64,000 nucleotides of DNA from an uncultured Oscillospiraceae bacterium (GCA_902492045.1 CABUKB010000008.1:1-64000), one strand, 5' to 3'; shown: positions 49,000-58,911, counted from the stretch's first letter. Notes: generated from the sequence alone by a model not told the origin. Program-made: numbers and translations.

Positions 49000-50301
49000 A
49001 TGCCGAAAAATGAAGAGGGTCGGACCTTTAGCTGTTCCTTTTGCGGTAAGATGCAGGATGAAGTTCAGCGTCTGATAGCGGGTCCGGGCGTATATATTTG
49101 CAACGAATGTGTGGAATTGTGCGAGTCGATCCTGGAAGAGGGGGGGCATTTTTCACGCCGCCGCTCGGATGATGATATTCCGGCCAAGCTGCCGACCCCT
49201 AAGGAAATCAAGCAGGGGCTGGACGAGTATGTGATCGGCCAGGAAAAGGCCAAGGTGGCCCTGTCTGTCGCCGTGTATAACCACTATAAGAGGATTTATT
49301 TCGGCTCTTCCTCCGACGTGGAACTGGGCAAGAGCAATGTGCTGCTTCTCGGTCCTACCGGCGTGGGAAAAACGGCCCTTGCCCAGACCCTTGCCAAATT
49401 GCTCAATGTTCCTTTTGCCATTGCGGACGCCACGACCCTGACGGAGGCGGGATATGTAGGTGAGGATGTGGAAAACATCCTGCTGCGTTTGATTCAGGCG
49501 GCGGACGGCAATATCGAAAAGGCGGAACGCGGCATCATCTATGTCGATGAAATCGACAAAATCGCTCGCCGCAGCGAAAACCCTTCCATAACGCGCGATG
49601 TCAGCGGAGAGGGTGTACAGCAGGCACTGCTGAAAATCTTGGAAGGCACGGTTTCGAACGTCCCGCCCAACGGCGGACGAAAGCACCCTCAGCAGGAATT
49701 TATACAAATTGACACCACCAATATCCTGTTTATTCTGGGCGGCGCTTTTGACGGTATTGAAAAGATCGTAGAAAAGCGGGTCGCTTCCGGGGCAATGGGT
49801 TTTGGAAACGAGGTCAAGTCCAAAAAGGATCTGGAGCAGGGCAAGCTTTATGAGCAGCTTGTTCCGCAGGATTTGATCAAATATGGCCTGATTCCCGAGT
49901 TGGTTGGCCGTATGCCGGTCATTACCACGCTACAGCCTCTGGATGCCGACGCTCTGGTCAAGATCCTCAGCGAACCGAAAAATGCGATTTTAAAGCAATA
50001 TACCCAGTTGTTCACTCTGGATGATGTAAAGCTGGAGATCACCCCCGATGCTCTGCGCGCTGTGGCGGAAGAAACCCTCAAGCGCAATACGGGTGCGCGT
50101 GGGCTGAGATCCGTTATGGAGGATTTGCTGACCAACTTGATGTTTGAGGTCCCCTCCGATCATACGATTGAAAAAGTCATCGTGAACCGTGACTGCGTCC
50201 TTAAACAGGCGCAGCCCGAGATTGTCAAAAACCCGGAGAAAAAGCCGAATCGGCTCAAGACACCGGTAAAACGCACTCCACGGCGAAAAGTCACCGCCTG
50301 A
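49000..50301 (+). CDS. clpX: Clp protease ATPase ClpX
   Basis: 433 residues. The N-terminal zinc finger (CSFCGK...CNECVELC) is followed by the AAA+ core: Walker A GPTGVGKT, Walker B and sensor (DEIDK), pore-loop GYVG, and an IGF-like loop for ClpP docking. It unfolds substrates and feeds ClpP. Its C-terminal tail is basic (KTPVKRTPRRKVTA). GGAAGGGGG precedes the ATG. Confidence 0.97.
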   Translation: MPKNEEGRTFSCSFCGKMQDEVQRLIAGPGVYICNECVELCESILEEGGHFSRRRSDDDIPAKLPTPKEIKQGLDEYVIGQEKAKVALSVAVYNHYKRIYFGSSSDVELGKSNVLLLGPTGVGKTALAQTLAKLLNVPFAIADATTLTEAGYVGEDVENILLRLIQAADGNIEKAERGIIYVDEIDKIARRSENPSITRDVSGEGVQQALLKILEGTVSNVPPNGGRKHPQQEFIQIDTTNILFILGGAFDGIEKIVEKRVASGAMGFGNEVKSKKDLEQGKLYEQLVPQDLIKYGLIPELVGRMPVITTLQPLDADALVKILSEPKNAILKQYTQLFTLDDVKLEITPDALRAVAEETLKRNTGARGLRSVMEDLLTNLMFEVPSDHTIEKVIVNRDCVLKQAQPEIVKNPEKKPNRLKTPVKRTPRRKVTA

Positions 50302-50419
50302 GCGGCGGCCGGGCCATGAAACAGAAGGTCAGCTGCCGGACGCATCGCGCTCGGTGTCTGGCTCTTTTGCTTTTCATGCTCCAAAATCGGCTGTGGTCTT
50401 AAATAGAGAAGGTGGGACT

Positions 50420-52843
50420 ATGGGAATTCAAAAACGGGTAGCCCGTGTGGCTGAACTGCCTCTGCTCGCCCTGCGCGGGCTGGTGGTTTTTCCGGGCATG
50501 CTGCTGCATTTTGATGTAGGACGAAAAAAATCCATTCTGGCCCTTAATGAAGCGATGTCGGAGGAGCAGACGATTTTCCTGGTCACGCAGACCGACATCG
50601 CTGTCGATGATCCGGGTCCGGAGCATCTGTATCAGATCGGCGTGGTAGCCAAGGTACGGCAGGTGCTGAAGATGCCCGGCGACACGCTGAGAGTGATGGT
50701 GGAAGGCGTCTATCGGGCCAGGATTCGGGATTTTTTGCGAGAGGATCCCTTTTACCTGGTTCGGGTACATGAGAGTTTGGATCGTCCGGTTCCCGATCCT
50801 GTACAGGAGCAGGCGCTGCTGCGGGAATGCCGTACATATTTTGAACAGTATGCGGAATTTGCCGGCAAGATCCCTTCCGATGTCGCCAACGGTATCGCCG
50901 CAGCCAGTGACTTGGGATATCTCGCGGACTTCATTGCGACCAATACCCCCATGCCGGCAGAGGAAAAGCAGCGGATACTCGGTTGTATTTCGGTGGAAAA
51001 AAGGGTGAAACTGTTGCTTGCCCTGCTTGCGCGGGAGACCGACATCCTCGCGCTCGAGCAGGATATCCAGGAACAGGTGCATGAGTCTATCGACCGCAAT
51101 CAGCGGGAGTATTACCTGCGGGAACAGATGCGCGTCATCGCGACCGAACTCGGTGAGGGGGATAATCCCCTTGAAGAGTCGGATGAACTGCGTGAGAAGA
51201 TCAAGGCTTTGTCCCTTAGCGCGGACGTGGAAGATAAGCTGCTTAAGGAATGCGATAAGCTCGCGAAGATGCCGGCCGGTTCCCACGAAGCGACGGTGGT
51301 GCGAAATTATCTGGACACCTGTCTTGCCCTGCCGTGGAAAACAAAGTCCAAGGACCATCTGGACCTGACGGCGGCAGAAAAGGTACTCAACCGGGACCAT
51401 TACGGCCTCCAAAAGGTGAAAGAAAGGATTTTAGAGATCCTGGCGGTCCGCCGTTTGACGGGCGGGGCGAAAGGCCAGGTGGTTTGCCTGGTGGGCCCTC
51501 CTGGAGTAGGGAAAACCTCGATTGCCAAATCCATCGCCGAGGCGATGGGGCGGAGATATGTCCGAGTATCGCTTGGAGGCGTTCGGGACGAGGCCGATAT
51601 CCGGGGACATCGCAAAACCTACATCGGCGCGATGCCGGGACGGATTATGAACGCCGTCAAACAGGCGGGAACCAACAACCCGCTCATTCTGCTGGACGAA
51701 ATCGACAAAATGGGGCATGATTTTCGGGGCGATCCCTCCTCGGCCATGCTCGAGGTGCTGGATACAGAACAGAACGCCGCCTTTGTCGACCACTATCTGG
51801 AGTTGCCATTCGACCTGTCGGATGTCCTGTTCATCACCACGGCGAATGACGCAGGGGCGATCCCCGCCCCATTGTATGACCGGATGGATGTCATTGCGCT
51901 GTCGAGTTACACGTCGGAAGAAAAATTCCATATTGCAAAGGAGCATTTGCTCAAAAAACAGGTGAGACAGAATGGCCTGAACTTACGGCAGGTGCGGATA
52001 CCGGACGAAACCCTGCGCCTGATCATCGAAGGGTATACCCGGGAGGCCGGTGTGCGCAGCCTGGAGCGCTGTATCGGCAAGCTTTGCCGCAAAGCGGCCA
52101 AGCTTCTGGTTTCGGGAGAGATGAAGAGCGTGACGGTCTCCCCGGAGAATCTAAAGGATTATCTGGGGCCCCGCCGTTTCAAAGAGGATGTGCTCGAGCA
52201 CCGGGACGAGGTGGGCGTGGTCAACGGGTTAGCGTGGACGGCCGTCGGCGGGGAAACCATGCCGGTGGAGGTAGCGGTTCTGGACGGAAACGGCAAGATC
52301 GAGCTGACCGGATCCCTGGGCGATGTGATGAAGGAATCGGCACGCACGGCGATCAGTTATGTTCGTTCCAGGGCATCGGAATGGCATATCGAGAGGGATT
52401 TCTATAAGACCAAGGATATCCATATTCATGTGCCGGAGGGGGCGGTGCCGAAAGACGGTCCCTCCGCCGGTGTTACGATGGCCACGGCCATGATTTCCGC
52501 TTTGACGAATATTCCGGTTCGCGGGGATGTAGCCATGACAGGCGAAATTTCCCTGAGGGGCCGGGTGCTCCCTATCGGCGGGCTCAAGGAAAAAACGATG
52601 GCGGCTTACACCCATCATATGAAAACGGTGATCATTCCAGCAGATAACGAGCCGGATCTGGCCGAAATTGATGAGATTGTACGGGACAAAATCCACTTTG
52701 TCCCGGCGGGTCATCTCGACACCGTTCTGAGGACGGCGCTTCTTTCTTCGCCGGATACCGGGCTCCCAGCCGAAAACGTCCCTCAGCCGCCGGTCATATC
52801 CCCGCCGCTTGGGGAAGCTCCGGCAGTATGCAGAACCCAATGA
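50420..52843 (+). CDS. lon: Lon protease (La)
   Basis: 807 residues, the normal LonA length. N-terminal domain to ~310, AAA+ with Walker A GPPGVGKTSIAKSIAE (~residue 357), and the Ser/Lys protease with KDGPSAGVTM (Ser) and GGLKEKTMAA (Lys). It degrades misfolded and short-lived regulators in the cytoplasm. ATG 50420 has AAGGTGGG before it and begins MGIQKRVARVAELPLLALRG. The C-terminal ~30 residues are Pro-rich and unusual. Confidence 0.97.
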   Translation: MGIQKRVARVAELPLLALRGLVVFPGMLLHFDVGRKKSILALNEAMSEEQTIFLVTQTDIAVDDPGPEHLYQIGVVAKVRQVLKMPGDTLRVMVEGVYRARIRDFLREDPFYLVRVHESLDRPVPDPVQEQALLRECRTYFEQYAEFAGKIPSDVANGIAAASDLGYLADFIATNTPMPAEEKQRILGCISVEKRVKLLLALLARETDILALEQDIQEQVHESIDRNQREYYLREQMRVIATELGEGDNPLEESDELREKIKALSLSADVEDKLLKECDKLAKMPAGSHEATVVRNYLDTCLALPWKTKSKDHLDLTAAEKVLNRDHYGLQKVKERILEILAVRRLTGGAKGQVVCLVGPPGVGKTSIAKSIAEAMGRRYVRVSLGGVRDEADIRGHRKTYIGAMPGRIMNAVKQAGTNNPLILLDEIDKMGHDFRGDPSSAMLEVLDTEQNAAFVDHYLELPFDLSDVLFITTANDAGAIPAPLYDRMDVIALSSYTSEEKFHIAKEHLLKKQVRQNGLNLRQVRIPDETLRLIIEGYTREAGVRSLERCIGKLCRKAAKLLVSGEMKSVTVSPENLKDYLGPRRFKEDVLEHRDEVGVVNGLAWTAVGGETMPVEVAVLDGNGKIELTGSLGDVMKESARTAISYVRSRASEWHIERDFYKTKDIHIHVPEGAVPKDGPSAGVTMATAMISALTNIPVRGDVAMTGEISLRGRVLPIGGLKEKTMAAYTHHMKTVIIPADNEPDLAEIDEIVRDKIHFVPAGHLDTVLRTALLSSPDTGLPAENVPQPPVISPPLGEAPAVCRTQ

Positions 52844-52864
52844 ACGGAATAGGAGAGAGGCCGG

Positions 52865-53446
52865 ATGAAACTGGAGTCCGCCGTTTTTGAAACATCGGTG
52901 GCAGATGGCCGCCAGTTGTTTCCTTCCACCCTGCCGGAAGTGGTTTTCTCCGGTCGGTCCAATGTGGGAAAATCGTCTCTGATTAACCGCCTGTTGTCCC
53001 GAAAATCGCTGGCCCGCACCAGCGCGACACCCGGAAAAACCGCCACGATCAACTTTTACCGTCTGGATACACTCCGGCTTGTCGATTTGCCGGGATACGG
53101 CTATGCCAAGGTTTCGGACAGCGAAAAGAAGAAATGGAGCGCGGTGATCCGGCGGTATTTTGAGGATGACCGGGATCTGCGGCTGGTGGTGCAGTTGATT
53201 GATATCCGGCATGCCCCTTCCGCCGATGACCGGGCGATGATTGATTTTTTTGTGCAGGAGGAAATTCCCTTTTTACTTGCGCTGACCAAAGCGGATAAGC
53301 TAAACAAAACCGAACGGGCGGCGCGCCTGGCGGCTTTTGAAAAGGAATGGGCGGCATATGACGGTATACAGTGGATTCCCTGCTCCTCTGTGACAGGTGA
53401 GGGAGCCGAAGAATTGCGGGAAATCCTCGCGGACGTTACCGCCTAA
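52865..53446 (+). CDS. ysxC: ribosome-associated GTPase YsxC/EngB
   Basis: 193 residues. Motifs are G1 GRSNVGKSSLIN, G3 DLPGYGYAK, G4 TKADKL and G5 (SSVTGEG), all in normal order. It helps assemble the 50S subunit and is essential in B. subtilis. GGAGAGAGG precedes its ATG. Its position straight after lon is conserved in Firmicutes. Confidence 0.96.
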   Translation: MKLESAVFETSVADGRQLFPSTLPEVVFSGRSNVGKSSLINRLLSRKSLARTSATPGKTATINFYRLDTLRLVDLPGYGYAKVSDSEKKKWSAVIRRYFEDDRDLRLVVQLIDIRHAPSADDRAMIDFFVQEEIPFLLALTKADKLNKTERAARLAAFEKEWAAYDGIQWIPCSSVTGEGAEELREILADVTA

Positions 53447-53504
53447 CGGCTGTCAAAAGACGGATATATCGAAATCCGGTCGTTTTACGGAAAGGATGAG
53501 GCCC

Positions 53505-54800
53505 ATGTTTGTCTCGGACTGTCTGGATATCAATGCCCGTGGTCATCTGACCATAGGTGGGTGTGATACGGTTTCCCTGGCGGAGACCTTCGGCACGCCG
53601 CTGTATGTCATGGATGAACAGGCGATTCGCCAGGCTCTGCGGGAATTCAAAAACGCAATGGACGGTTATGCCGCCGGCGGGCGTGTCGCGTATGCGAGTA
53701 AAGCCTGCTGCTTTAAAGAGCTGTATCGGATCGTGAACGAAGAGGGATGCGGAGCCGATGTGGTGTCGGGCGGGGAACTTTTTACAGCCATACAGGCGGG
53801 GTTCCCGGCGGAGCGGCTGTATTTTCACGGGAATAACAAATCCGACGCCGAACTTCGCATGGCCTTGGAAGCCGGGGTGGGCCGCATTGTGGTGGATAAC
53901 TCCACCGAACTCCACCGCCTATCAGCCATCGCCGGAGGGATGGGCAAAACCGCATCGGTGTATCTGCGGATTACGCCGGGGGTGGAAGCCCATACCCATA
54001 GTTTCATTCGTACGGGACAGATCGACTCCAAGTTCGGTTTCACATTGGAAAGCGGGGAAGCGTTGCAGGGGGCAGTGGATGCGCTCGGTTTGGACGCGAT
54101 TGCGCTCAGGGGATTTCACTGCCACATCGGGTCCCAGATTTTCGATGAAGAGCCTTTTGTTCATGCGGCCGAGGTCATGCTGGATTTCATGGCGTGCGTC
54201 CGCGAGAAGACCGGAACCGTGATTGGTGAACTCAATCTTGGAGGAGGATTTGGGGCTAAGTATACGGAAAACGATCGCCCGAAGGCCCGCGGCGATATGG
54301 TGCGAATCCTGGCTGAGGCCGTTTCAAAAAAGGCGGAAGCCCTGCATTTTCCATCTCCGTATCTGGTCATCGAGCCGGGCCGCTCAGTTGTTGCCGATGC
54401 GGGAATCACGCTTTACACCGTCGGCCATGTCAAAGAGATCCCGGGCGTGCGCACCTATGTGAGCGTGGACGGCGGTATGCCGGACAACCCCCGGTATATC
54501 CTGTATCAATCCCCCTATACCGCCTTGATCGCCAACCGGGCCGGTGAGGCCGCTGACCGGACGGTGACAATTGCGGGGCGCTGCTGTGAAAGCGGTGACT
54601 TGATTCAGGAAAACGCCCCTCTTCAGCACTGTGAGCCCGGCGATATTCTTGCTGTGCTGGCGACCGGCGCCTATAACCTCTCGATGTCTTCCAATTACAA
54701 CCGTCTGCCCCGTCCAGCCGTTGTGATGACAAGGGACGGAGAGGCCCGTGTGGTGGTCCGGGCCGAGACCTATGAGGACCTGGCGGACCGTGATGTCTGA
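53505..54800 (+). CDS. lysA: diaminopimelate decarboxylase
   Basis: 431 residues. PLP lysine is Lys66 in VAYASKACC; the HIGSQI and GGGFGAKY motifs, EPGRSVVADAG, and the C-terminal CESGD with its catalytic Cys are all present. It makes lysine from meso-DAP. ATG 53505 (MFVSDCLDI) is preferred over the ATG at 53496, both next to AAAGGATGAGG. Its stop overlaps the MGMT-like gene by 8 bp. No riboswitch is visible in the short (58 bp) leader. Confidence 0.95.
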   Translation: MFVSDCLDINARGHLTIGGCDTVSLAETFGTPLYVMDEQAIRQALREFKNAMDGYAAGGRVAYASKACCFKELYRIVNEEGCGADVVSGGELFTAIQAGFPAERLYFHGNNKSDAELRMALEAGVGRIVVDNSTELHRLSAIAGGMGKTASVYLRITPGVEAHTHSFIRTGQIDSKFGFTLESGEALQGAVDALGLDAIALRGFHCHIGSQIFDEEPFVHAAEVMLDFMACVREKTGTVIGELNLGGGFGAKYTENDRPKARGDMVRILAEAVSKKAEALHFPSPYLVIEPGRSVVADAGITLYTVGHVKEIPGVRTYVSVDGGMPDNPRYILYQSPYTALIANRAGEAADRTVTIAGRCCESGDLIQENAPLQHCEPGDILAVLATGAYNLSMSSNYNRLPRPAVVMTRDGEARVVVRAETYEDLADRDV

Positions 54801-55119
54801 GGAGATGGCCGTTTTTTATGAGGCGGTTTACCGCCTTGTGGCGCAGATACCGTCAGGCCATGTGGCGACATACGGCCAGCTCGCCTGGATGCTGCATGCC
54901 CCTCGCTGGGCCAGACAGGTTGGGCGTGCGATGCGTTTAGCGCCCGGCGGCCGGGTTCTGCCCTGTCATCGAGTGGTCAATGGACAAGGACGTTTGGTTC
55001 CGGGATGGCAAGAACAGCGCTGGCTTCTTGAACAGGAAGGGGTGGATTTTCGGGAAAACGGCTGTGTCGATCTGAAGCGTCACCGATGGAAGCCGGATAT
55101 GGAATTTATAAACGGTTAG
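54793..55119 (+). CDS. MGMT-family (alkyltransferase-like) protein
   Basis: 108 residues, the C-terminal alkyltransferase domain only. The methyl-accepting PCHRVV motif is intact (Cys58, in the position of ...IPCHR), together with a helix-turn-helix of the GQLAWMLHAPRWARQVGRAM type and the RLxPG-like loop. The free cysteine separates it from classical ATL proteins with PWHR. It may repair or recognise O6-alkylguanine. The 8-bp overlap with lysA suggests coupled translation. Confidence 0.85.
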   Translation: MSEEMAVFYEAVYRLVAQIPSGHVATYGQLAWMLHAPRWARQVGRAMRLAPGGRVLPCHRVVNGQGRLVPGWQEQRWLLEQEGVDFRENGCVDLKRHRWKPDMEFING

Positions 55120-55144
55120 CCCTGCATGAAAGGAGTGCGCGTCT

Positions 55145-55648
55145 ATGAAACGCTTGAGTTTGATCCTCTCTCTTTTACTGATCCCACTGATGCTGTCGGC
55201 GTGCCAGAGCGAGCCAGCCGAGCCGGCTTCGAGCGCAGAGGAAACGCTGCCCGAAATTACCGAGCCTACCTTTGTCAGTCTGGATTTGGAGACGCTGCTG
55301 ACGGCGGAAGACGTATCGCAAACGCTGGGGAAGACCGTCGCAGGGCCGGAGATCTATTATGAGGATGCCGCCATGATGCGGTTCACCGCTGAGGACGGGC
55401 AGTATATCGACGTTATGGTTGCGGATGCGACCCGCACCGATTTTGAAAACATGATTCAGGGCTATACCGATCTCACCGAAGCGCCGAATCTGGGAGAATC
55501 CGGTTATTGGAGTGAAGAATCGTCGACGCTGGTGGTGTACCAGACGCCCTATATGCTGGGTGCCGTGGTCGGATTCTCCGGTGAAGCGGATGACAAACTG
55601 GTGATGGCGCGGGAGATGATGACCCTGGTGATGCAGAAACTGCCTTGA
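55145..55648 (+). CDS. lipoprotein of unknown function
   Basis: 167 residues. A type II signal peptide with lipobox LSAC is followed by an acidic linker (EPAEPASSAEETLPEI), then an alpha/beta domain of about 125 residues with no recognised motif. AAGGAG precedes the ATG. It is probably attached to the outer face of the membrane. It lies between the MGMT-like gene and the amino-acid ABC operon, with no evidence that it belongs to the latter. Confidence 0.8.
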   Translation: MKRLSLILSLLLIPLMLSACQSEPAEPASSAEETLPEITEPTFVSLDLETLLTAEDVSQTLGKTVAGPEIYYEDAAMMRFTAEDGQYIDVMVADATRTDFENMIQGYTDLTEAPNLGESGYWSEESSTLVVYQTPYMLGAVVGFSGEADDKLVMAREMMTLVMQKLP

Positions 55649-55787
55649 CGCGGTTTTTTGGTTGTGGCGCATCGAACTGCCGTGCCGGACGGACTGACAG
55701 GGACGGAAATTCGGCCGGAGAGACAGTTGGTAAAAAACAAAACGCAGACATTTTACGAGACCTCAGTGCGAAATATGTTGTCTTCTC

Positions 55788-55816
55788 TTGATTTTAGGAA
55801 CGGCATCTTATATAAT
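55788..55816 (+). promoter_or_regulatory. promoter of the amino-acid ABC importer operon
   Basis: TTGATT (55788-55793), 17-bp spacer, TATAAT (55811-55816). Confidence 0.8.
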
Positions 55817-55865
55817 AATATTGTTCCTGTCTAGAAACGATTTGGAATTGTTGGGAGAGATTTGT

Positions 55866-56681
55866 GTGAAACGGTTTGCAAAGTTTATTGCTGTTGGTTT
55901 GGCTATGATTTTGGCGGCGGGTTCTTTGGCCGCTTGCGGCGGCAATCCAGATACTGGTTCTCCGTCGCTCGAATCGAATGGAAGCACGGAAGCGGACCCC
56001 GTTAAATTGGATCTTGTCAAAGAGGGGACGCTGGTCATGGGGACCAACGCCGAGTTTCCGCCCTTTGAGTATAAGGAAGGTACCGGCTTCGCGGGGATTG
56101 ATGTGGATTTGATGCGTGCCGTAGCGGAGAAGTTGGGCCTTGAACTCGAAGTCGAAGACATGGCCTTTGAATCGCTGACGCAGTCTTTTGGCCGAATTGA
56201 TGTGATCGCCGCCGGTTTTACGATTGATCCTACAAGGGAAGCAACCTGTGATTTTTCTGATACATATTTCAACGCCACGCAGACGGTTATTCTGAAAGCG
56301 GACAGCACCATTGCAACGCTGGAGGATCTCGAAGGCAAAAAAATCGGCGTTCAGACCGGCACCACCGGTAAAGATAAGGCGGCGGAAATCACCGACGCGG
56401 CCAATATTACCCAATACAACAATGGTTCGCTGGCAGTTGAAGCACTGGTCAACGGGCAGATTGATGCGGTGATTATCGACCAAAACCCGGCGATGGCCTA
56501 TAAAGACCAGCACGGCGATATCCTTAAACTGCTCGAGAACCTGTTTGATGAAGAAGAGTACGCACTGGCTGTGAAAAAGGGAAACAAGGAACTTCTCGAG
56601 GCGATCAATCAGGCTCTCAAGGAACTGAAAGAAGACGGCACCTTCGACCGGATTGTCGAGAAATACATCCCGAGCAAATAA
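55866..56681 (+). CDS. polar amino-acid ABC transporter substrate-binding lipoprotein
   Basis: 272 residues. Signal peptide with lipobox LAAC at residue ~22 and a Ser/Gly-rich tether precede a SBP_bac_3 fold: TLVMGTNAEFPPFEYKEG, GIDVDLMRAVAEKLG, and the C-terminal KKGNKELLEAINQAL. It captures an amino acid outside the membrane for the following permease and ATPase. GTG 55866 has GGGAGAG upstream. The ligand is not certain; the binding motif fits polar amino acids. Confidence 0.92.
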   Translation: MKRFAKFIAVGLAMILAAGSLAACGGNPDTGSPSLESNGSTEADPVKLDLVKEGTLVMGTNAEFPPFEYKEGTGFAGIDVDLMRAVAEKLGLELEVEDMAFESLTQSFGRIDVIAAGFTIDPTREATCDFSDTYFNATQTVILKADSTIATLEDLEGKKIGVQTGTTGKDKAAEITDAANITQYNNGSLAVEALVNGQIDAVIIDQNPAMAYKDQHGDILKLLENLFDEEEYALAVKKGNKELLEAINQALKELKEDGTFDRIVEKYIPSK

Positions 56682-56694
56682 TGACTGAAATGGA

Positions 56695-56726
56695 AAAAGC
56701 CGGCTGATTCCTATGGCCGGCTTTTC
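56695..56726 (+). terminator. partial terminator after the binding-protein gene
   Basis: AAAAGCCGG / CCGGCTTTT stem with a T-tail. Placed between binding protein and permease, it likely sets a higher level of the binding protein. Confidence 0.7.
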
Positions 56727-56762
56727 TCTGTTTTCCCGATTGGAATAGAAGGAGGGACGGTC

Positions 56763-57530
56763 TTGGGGGCTGTCGTACACTGGTTCGAAAACGTGGCGGA
56801 TTCCTTTTCCAACGCGATCTATGTGACCTTGATCCATGATGACCAGTATAAACAACTGCTTCGTGGGCTTGGCAAGTCCCTGGAACTGACGGCGATCGCT
56901 GCCGTAATCGGCGTGATCCTCGGTCTGTTGCTGGCGATCGCTAAATTACAGGATGTGGATAATCTGACAGGAAATCCAGTGGTGATTTGGATCCGCAAAA
57001 TGGTGGCGGGTTTTGCCAACGGATACATATCGGTCATCCGAGGAACCCCGGCTGTCGTCCAATTGATGGTGATCTATTTCATCCTCTATCTGCGGGTTCT
57101 CAATAAACTGCCGCTGTTCAATGGCCTTTCGGATGTCGTGATCGCCTCCATTGCCTTCGGGATCAACTCGAGTGCCTATGTTGCGGAGATTATCCGTGCG
57201 GGTATTTTGGCTGTGGACAAGGGACAGACAGAAGCTGGCCGTTCGCTCGGTCTCTCTGGGGGGGCGACAATGATTCATATCGTCATTCCCCAAGCAGTTA
57301 AGAATGTGTTGCCGGCCCTTGGAAACGAATTTATTGTTTTGCTGAAAGAAACCTCGGTTGCGGGTTATATCGGAATTGCTGATCTGACCAAGGGCGCTCA
57401 GTCGGTGGGAAGTGTGACCTACAATTATATTGTCCCGCTTCTTTGCGCGGCGTATATCTATTTTCTGATGACCACCGTGCTCTCCACCGGATTGAATGCT
57501 CTGGAAAGGCGGTTGCGTAGAAGTGATTGA
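56763..57530 (+). CDS. polar amino-acid ABC transporter permease
   Basis: 255 residues with about five transmembrane helices. The EAA-type loop contacting the ATPase is present: EAGRSLGLSGGATMIHIVIPQ. The N-terminal ~40 residues form an extra amphipathic leader. TTG 56763 has GGAGGG 7 nt before it. Its stop overlaps the ATPase gene by 8 bp, indicating coupled translation of one importer. Confidence 0.92.
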   Translation: MGAVVHWFENVADSFSNAIYVTLIHDDQYKQLLRGLGKSLELTAIAAVIGVILGLLLAIAKLQDVDNLTGNPVVIWIRKMVAGFANGYISVIRGTPAVVQLMVIYFILYLRVLNKLPLFNGLSDVVIASIAFGINSSAYVAEIIRAGILAVDKGQTEAGRSLGLSGGATMIHIVIPQAVKNVLPALGNEFIVLLKETSVAGYIGIADLTKGAQSVGSVTYNYIVPLLCAAYIYFLMTTVLSTGLNALERRLRRSD

Positions 57531-58245
57531 TGTACAGAATCTTCACAAATATTTTGGCGAATTGGAAGTTTTAAAAGGGATCGACGCTCATGTGAACAAG
57601 GGCGAATGTGTCTGTGTGATCGGCCCGTCCGGAGGCGGCAAGTCGACTTTCCTGCGGTGTATCAATCTTTTAGAAATCCCCACAAAGGGCGATATCGTCA
57701 TTGAAGGGATTTCCGTGATGCAAAATCTGCGTCAGATTGATAAACTGCGTCAAAAAGTAGGGATGGTATTCCAGCAATTTAACCTTTTTCCCCATATGAC
57801 CGTCCTGCGTAATATCACTTTGGCACCGACTAAGATCAAAAAAATGTCCCAGAATGAGGCAGACGAGCTGGCGATGGAACTGTTGAACAGGGTGGGACTG
57901 TCGGATAAGGCACAGGAATATCCAAGCCGTTTGTCCGGTGGGCAAAAGCAACGGGTAGCCATTGCACGGGCTTTGGCAATGGATCCGGATGTGCTGTTGT
58001 TTGACGAGCCGACTTCGGCACTCGATCCCGAAATGGTGGGGGAAGTGCTGGAAGTTATGAAGCAGTTGGCTAAAAATAATGCCACTATGGTGGTGGTTAC
58101 GCATGAGATGGGATTTGCCCGTGAGGTAGGGGATACCATTTTCTTCATAGACGGCGGTATAATCACCGAAAAGGGAACCCCCGGCGAGTTGTTCGGCCAT
58201 CCGCAGCACGCCCGGACAAAAGAGTTTCTGTCCAAAGTGCTGTGA
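57523..58245 (+). CDS. polar amino-acid ABC transporter ATP-binding protein
   Basis: 241 residues. Walker A GPSGGGKST, signature LSGGQKQRVAIARAL, Walker B LLFDEPTSALDPE and H-loop THEMGFA are complete and typical of GlnQ-like importers. GTG 57523 overlaps the permease stop. With the genes at 55866 and 56763 it forms the full importer. A hypothetical membrane protein follows by 12 bp. Confidence 0.94.
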   Translation: MIDVQNLHKYFGELEVLKGIDAHVNKGECVCVIGPSGGGKSTFLRCINLLEIPTKGDIVIEGISVMQNLRQIDKLRQKVGMVFQQFNLFPHMTVLRNITLAPTKIKKMSQNEADELAMELLNRVGLSDKAQEYPSRLSGGQKQRVAIARALAMDPDVLLFDEPTSALDPEMVGEVLEVMKQLAKNNATMVVVTHEMGFAREVGDTIFFIDGGIITEKGTPGELFGHPQHARTKEFLSKVL

Positions 58246-58257
58246 GGAGGGATAAGC

Positions 58258-58911
58258 ATGAAAACCGCGTTGTTTATCTATATCTTGTTGGGTGTTCTCT
58301 CCATTGTCCCCCTGATTATTTTTAACATAAGAAAGATTTGGGTCAAGCGCCCGCCGGATCCAGTCCGATTCAAACCGGTTCGGTTTGGGGTGATTCTGGT
58401 AATTTGTCTGTTTATCGGAACATTTTTAACGGTGTCCTATCAAATGACAATGAAGAACCGATTTGAAATTTTCCTTGAGAAAGTGGCGACGGAGCACAGT
58501 AAGGTGCTGGTCGGCGATCAGTCTTGGGAGGATTTCCGGTCCTTTATTCTTGAAAACGGGGCGGACGGCGTTGAGGAAAGCCTGAATGCCACTCCAGTCT
58601 CGGAGCCGGTCAAAGGATTGCGTGAGGTATGCTTTCAGATTAGTAAAGAATACACGCCGAAATACTGGAACGGAGAAGAGGGTTTTGCTTCAGTTGAAAA
58701 CGTGGAAGATAACAATCCTCGCTATCTGATGTACAAACTGGTATATGAAAATGAGACACGTTTCTATGCTTTCCGTCTCCGCCGGACGGGAGAGGAGTGG
58801 CAAATCGAGTGGTTCGGCGAAGCCAATGAAATTCAGCAAAAGAAGATCAGCATGCCCTCTGAAGTCAACGGCAAGTGGTTCACGGTGAAAGCCTCCGGAA
58901 AAGCGGGTTAA
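58258..58911 (+). CDS. membrane protein of unknown function after the ABC importer
   Basis: 217 residues. Two transmembrane helices lie at the N-terminus (~3-22 and ~43-62), separated by a basic loop, and the remaining ~150 residues form one extracytoplasmic domain. I recognise no family. GAGGAGGG lies before the ATG, 12 bp after the ATPase gene, so it probably shares its transcript and may modulate or sense the import process; this is only inferred. Confidence 0.7.
   Translation: MKTALFIYILLGVLSIVPLIIFNIRKIWVKRPPDPVRFKPVRFGVILVICLFIGTFLTVSYQMTMKNRFEIFLEKVATEHSKVLVGDQSWEDFRSFILENGADGVEESLNATPVSEPVKGLREVCFQISKEYTPKYWNGEEGFASVENVEDNNPRYLMYKLVYENETRFYAFRLRRTGEEWQIEWFGEANEIQQKKISMPSEVNGKWFTVKASGKAG

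Noticed and set aside
53446..53504. Lysine riboswitch before lysA
   Set aside because: The leader is only 58 bp and shows none of the conserved structure.
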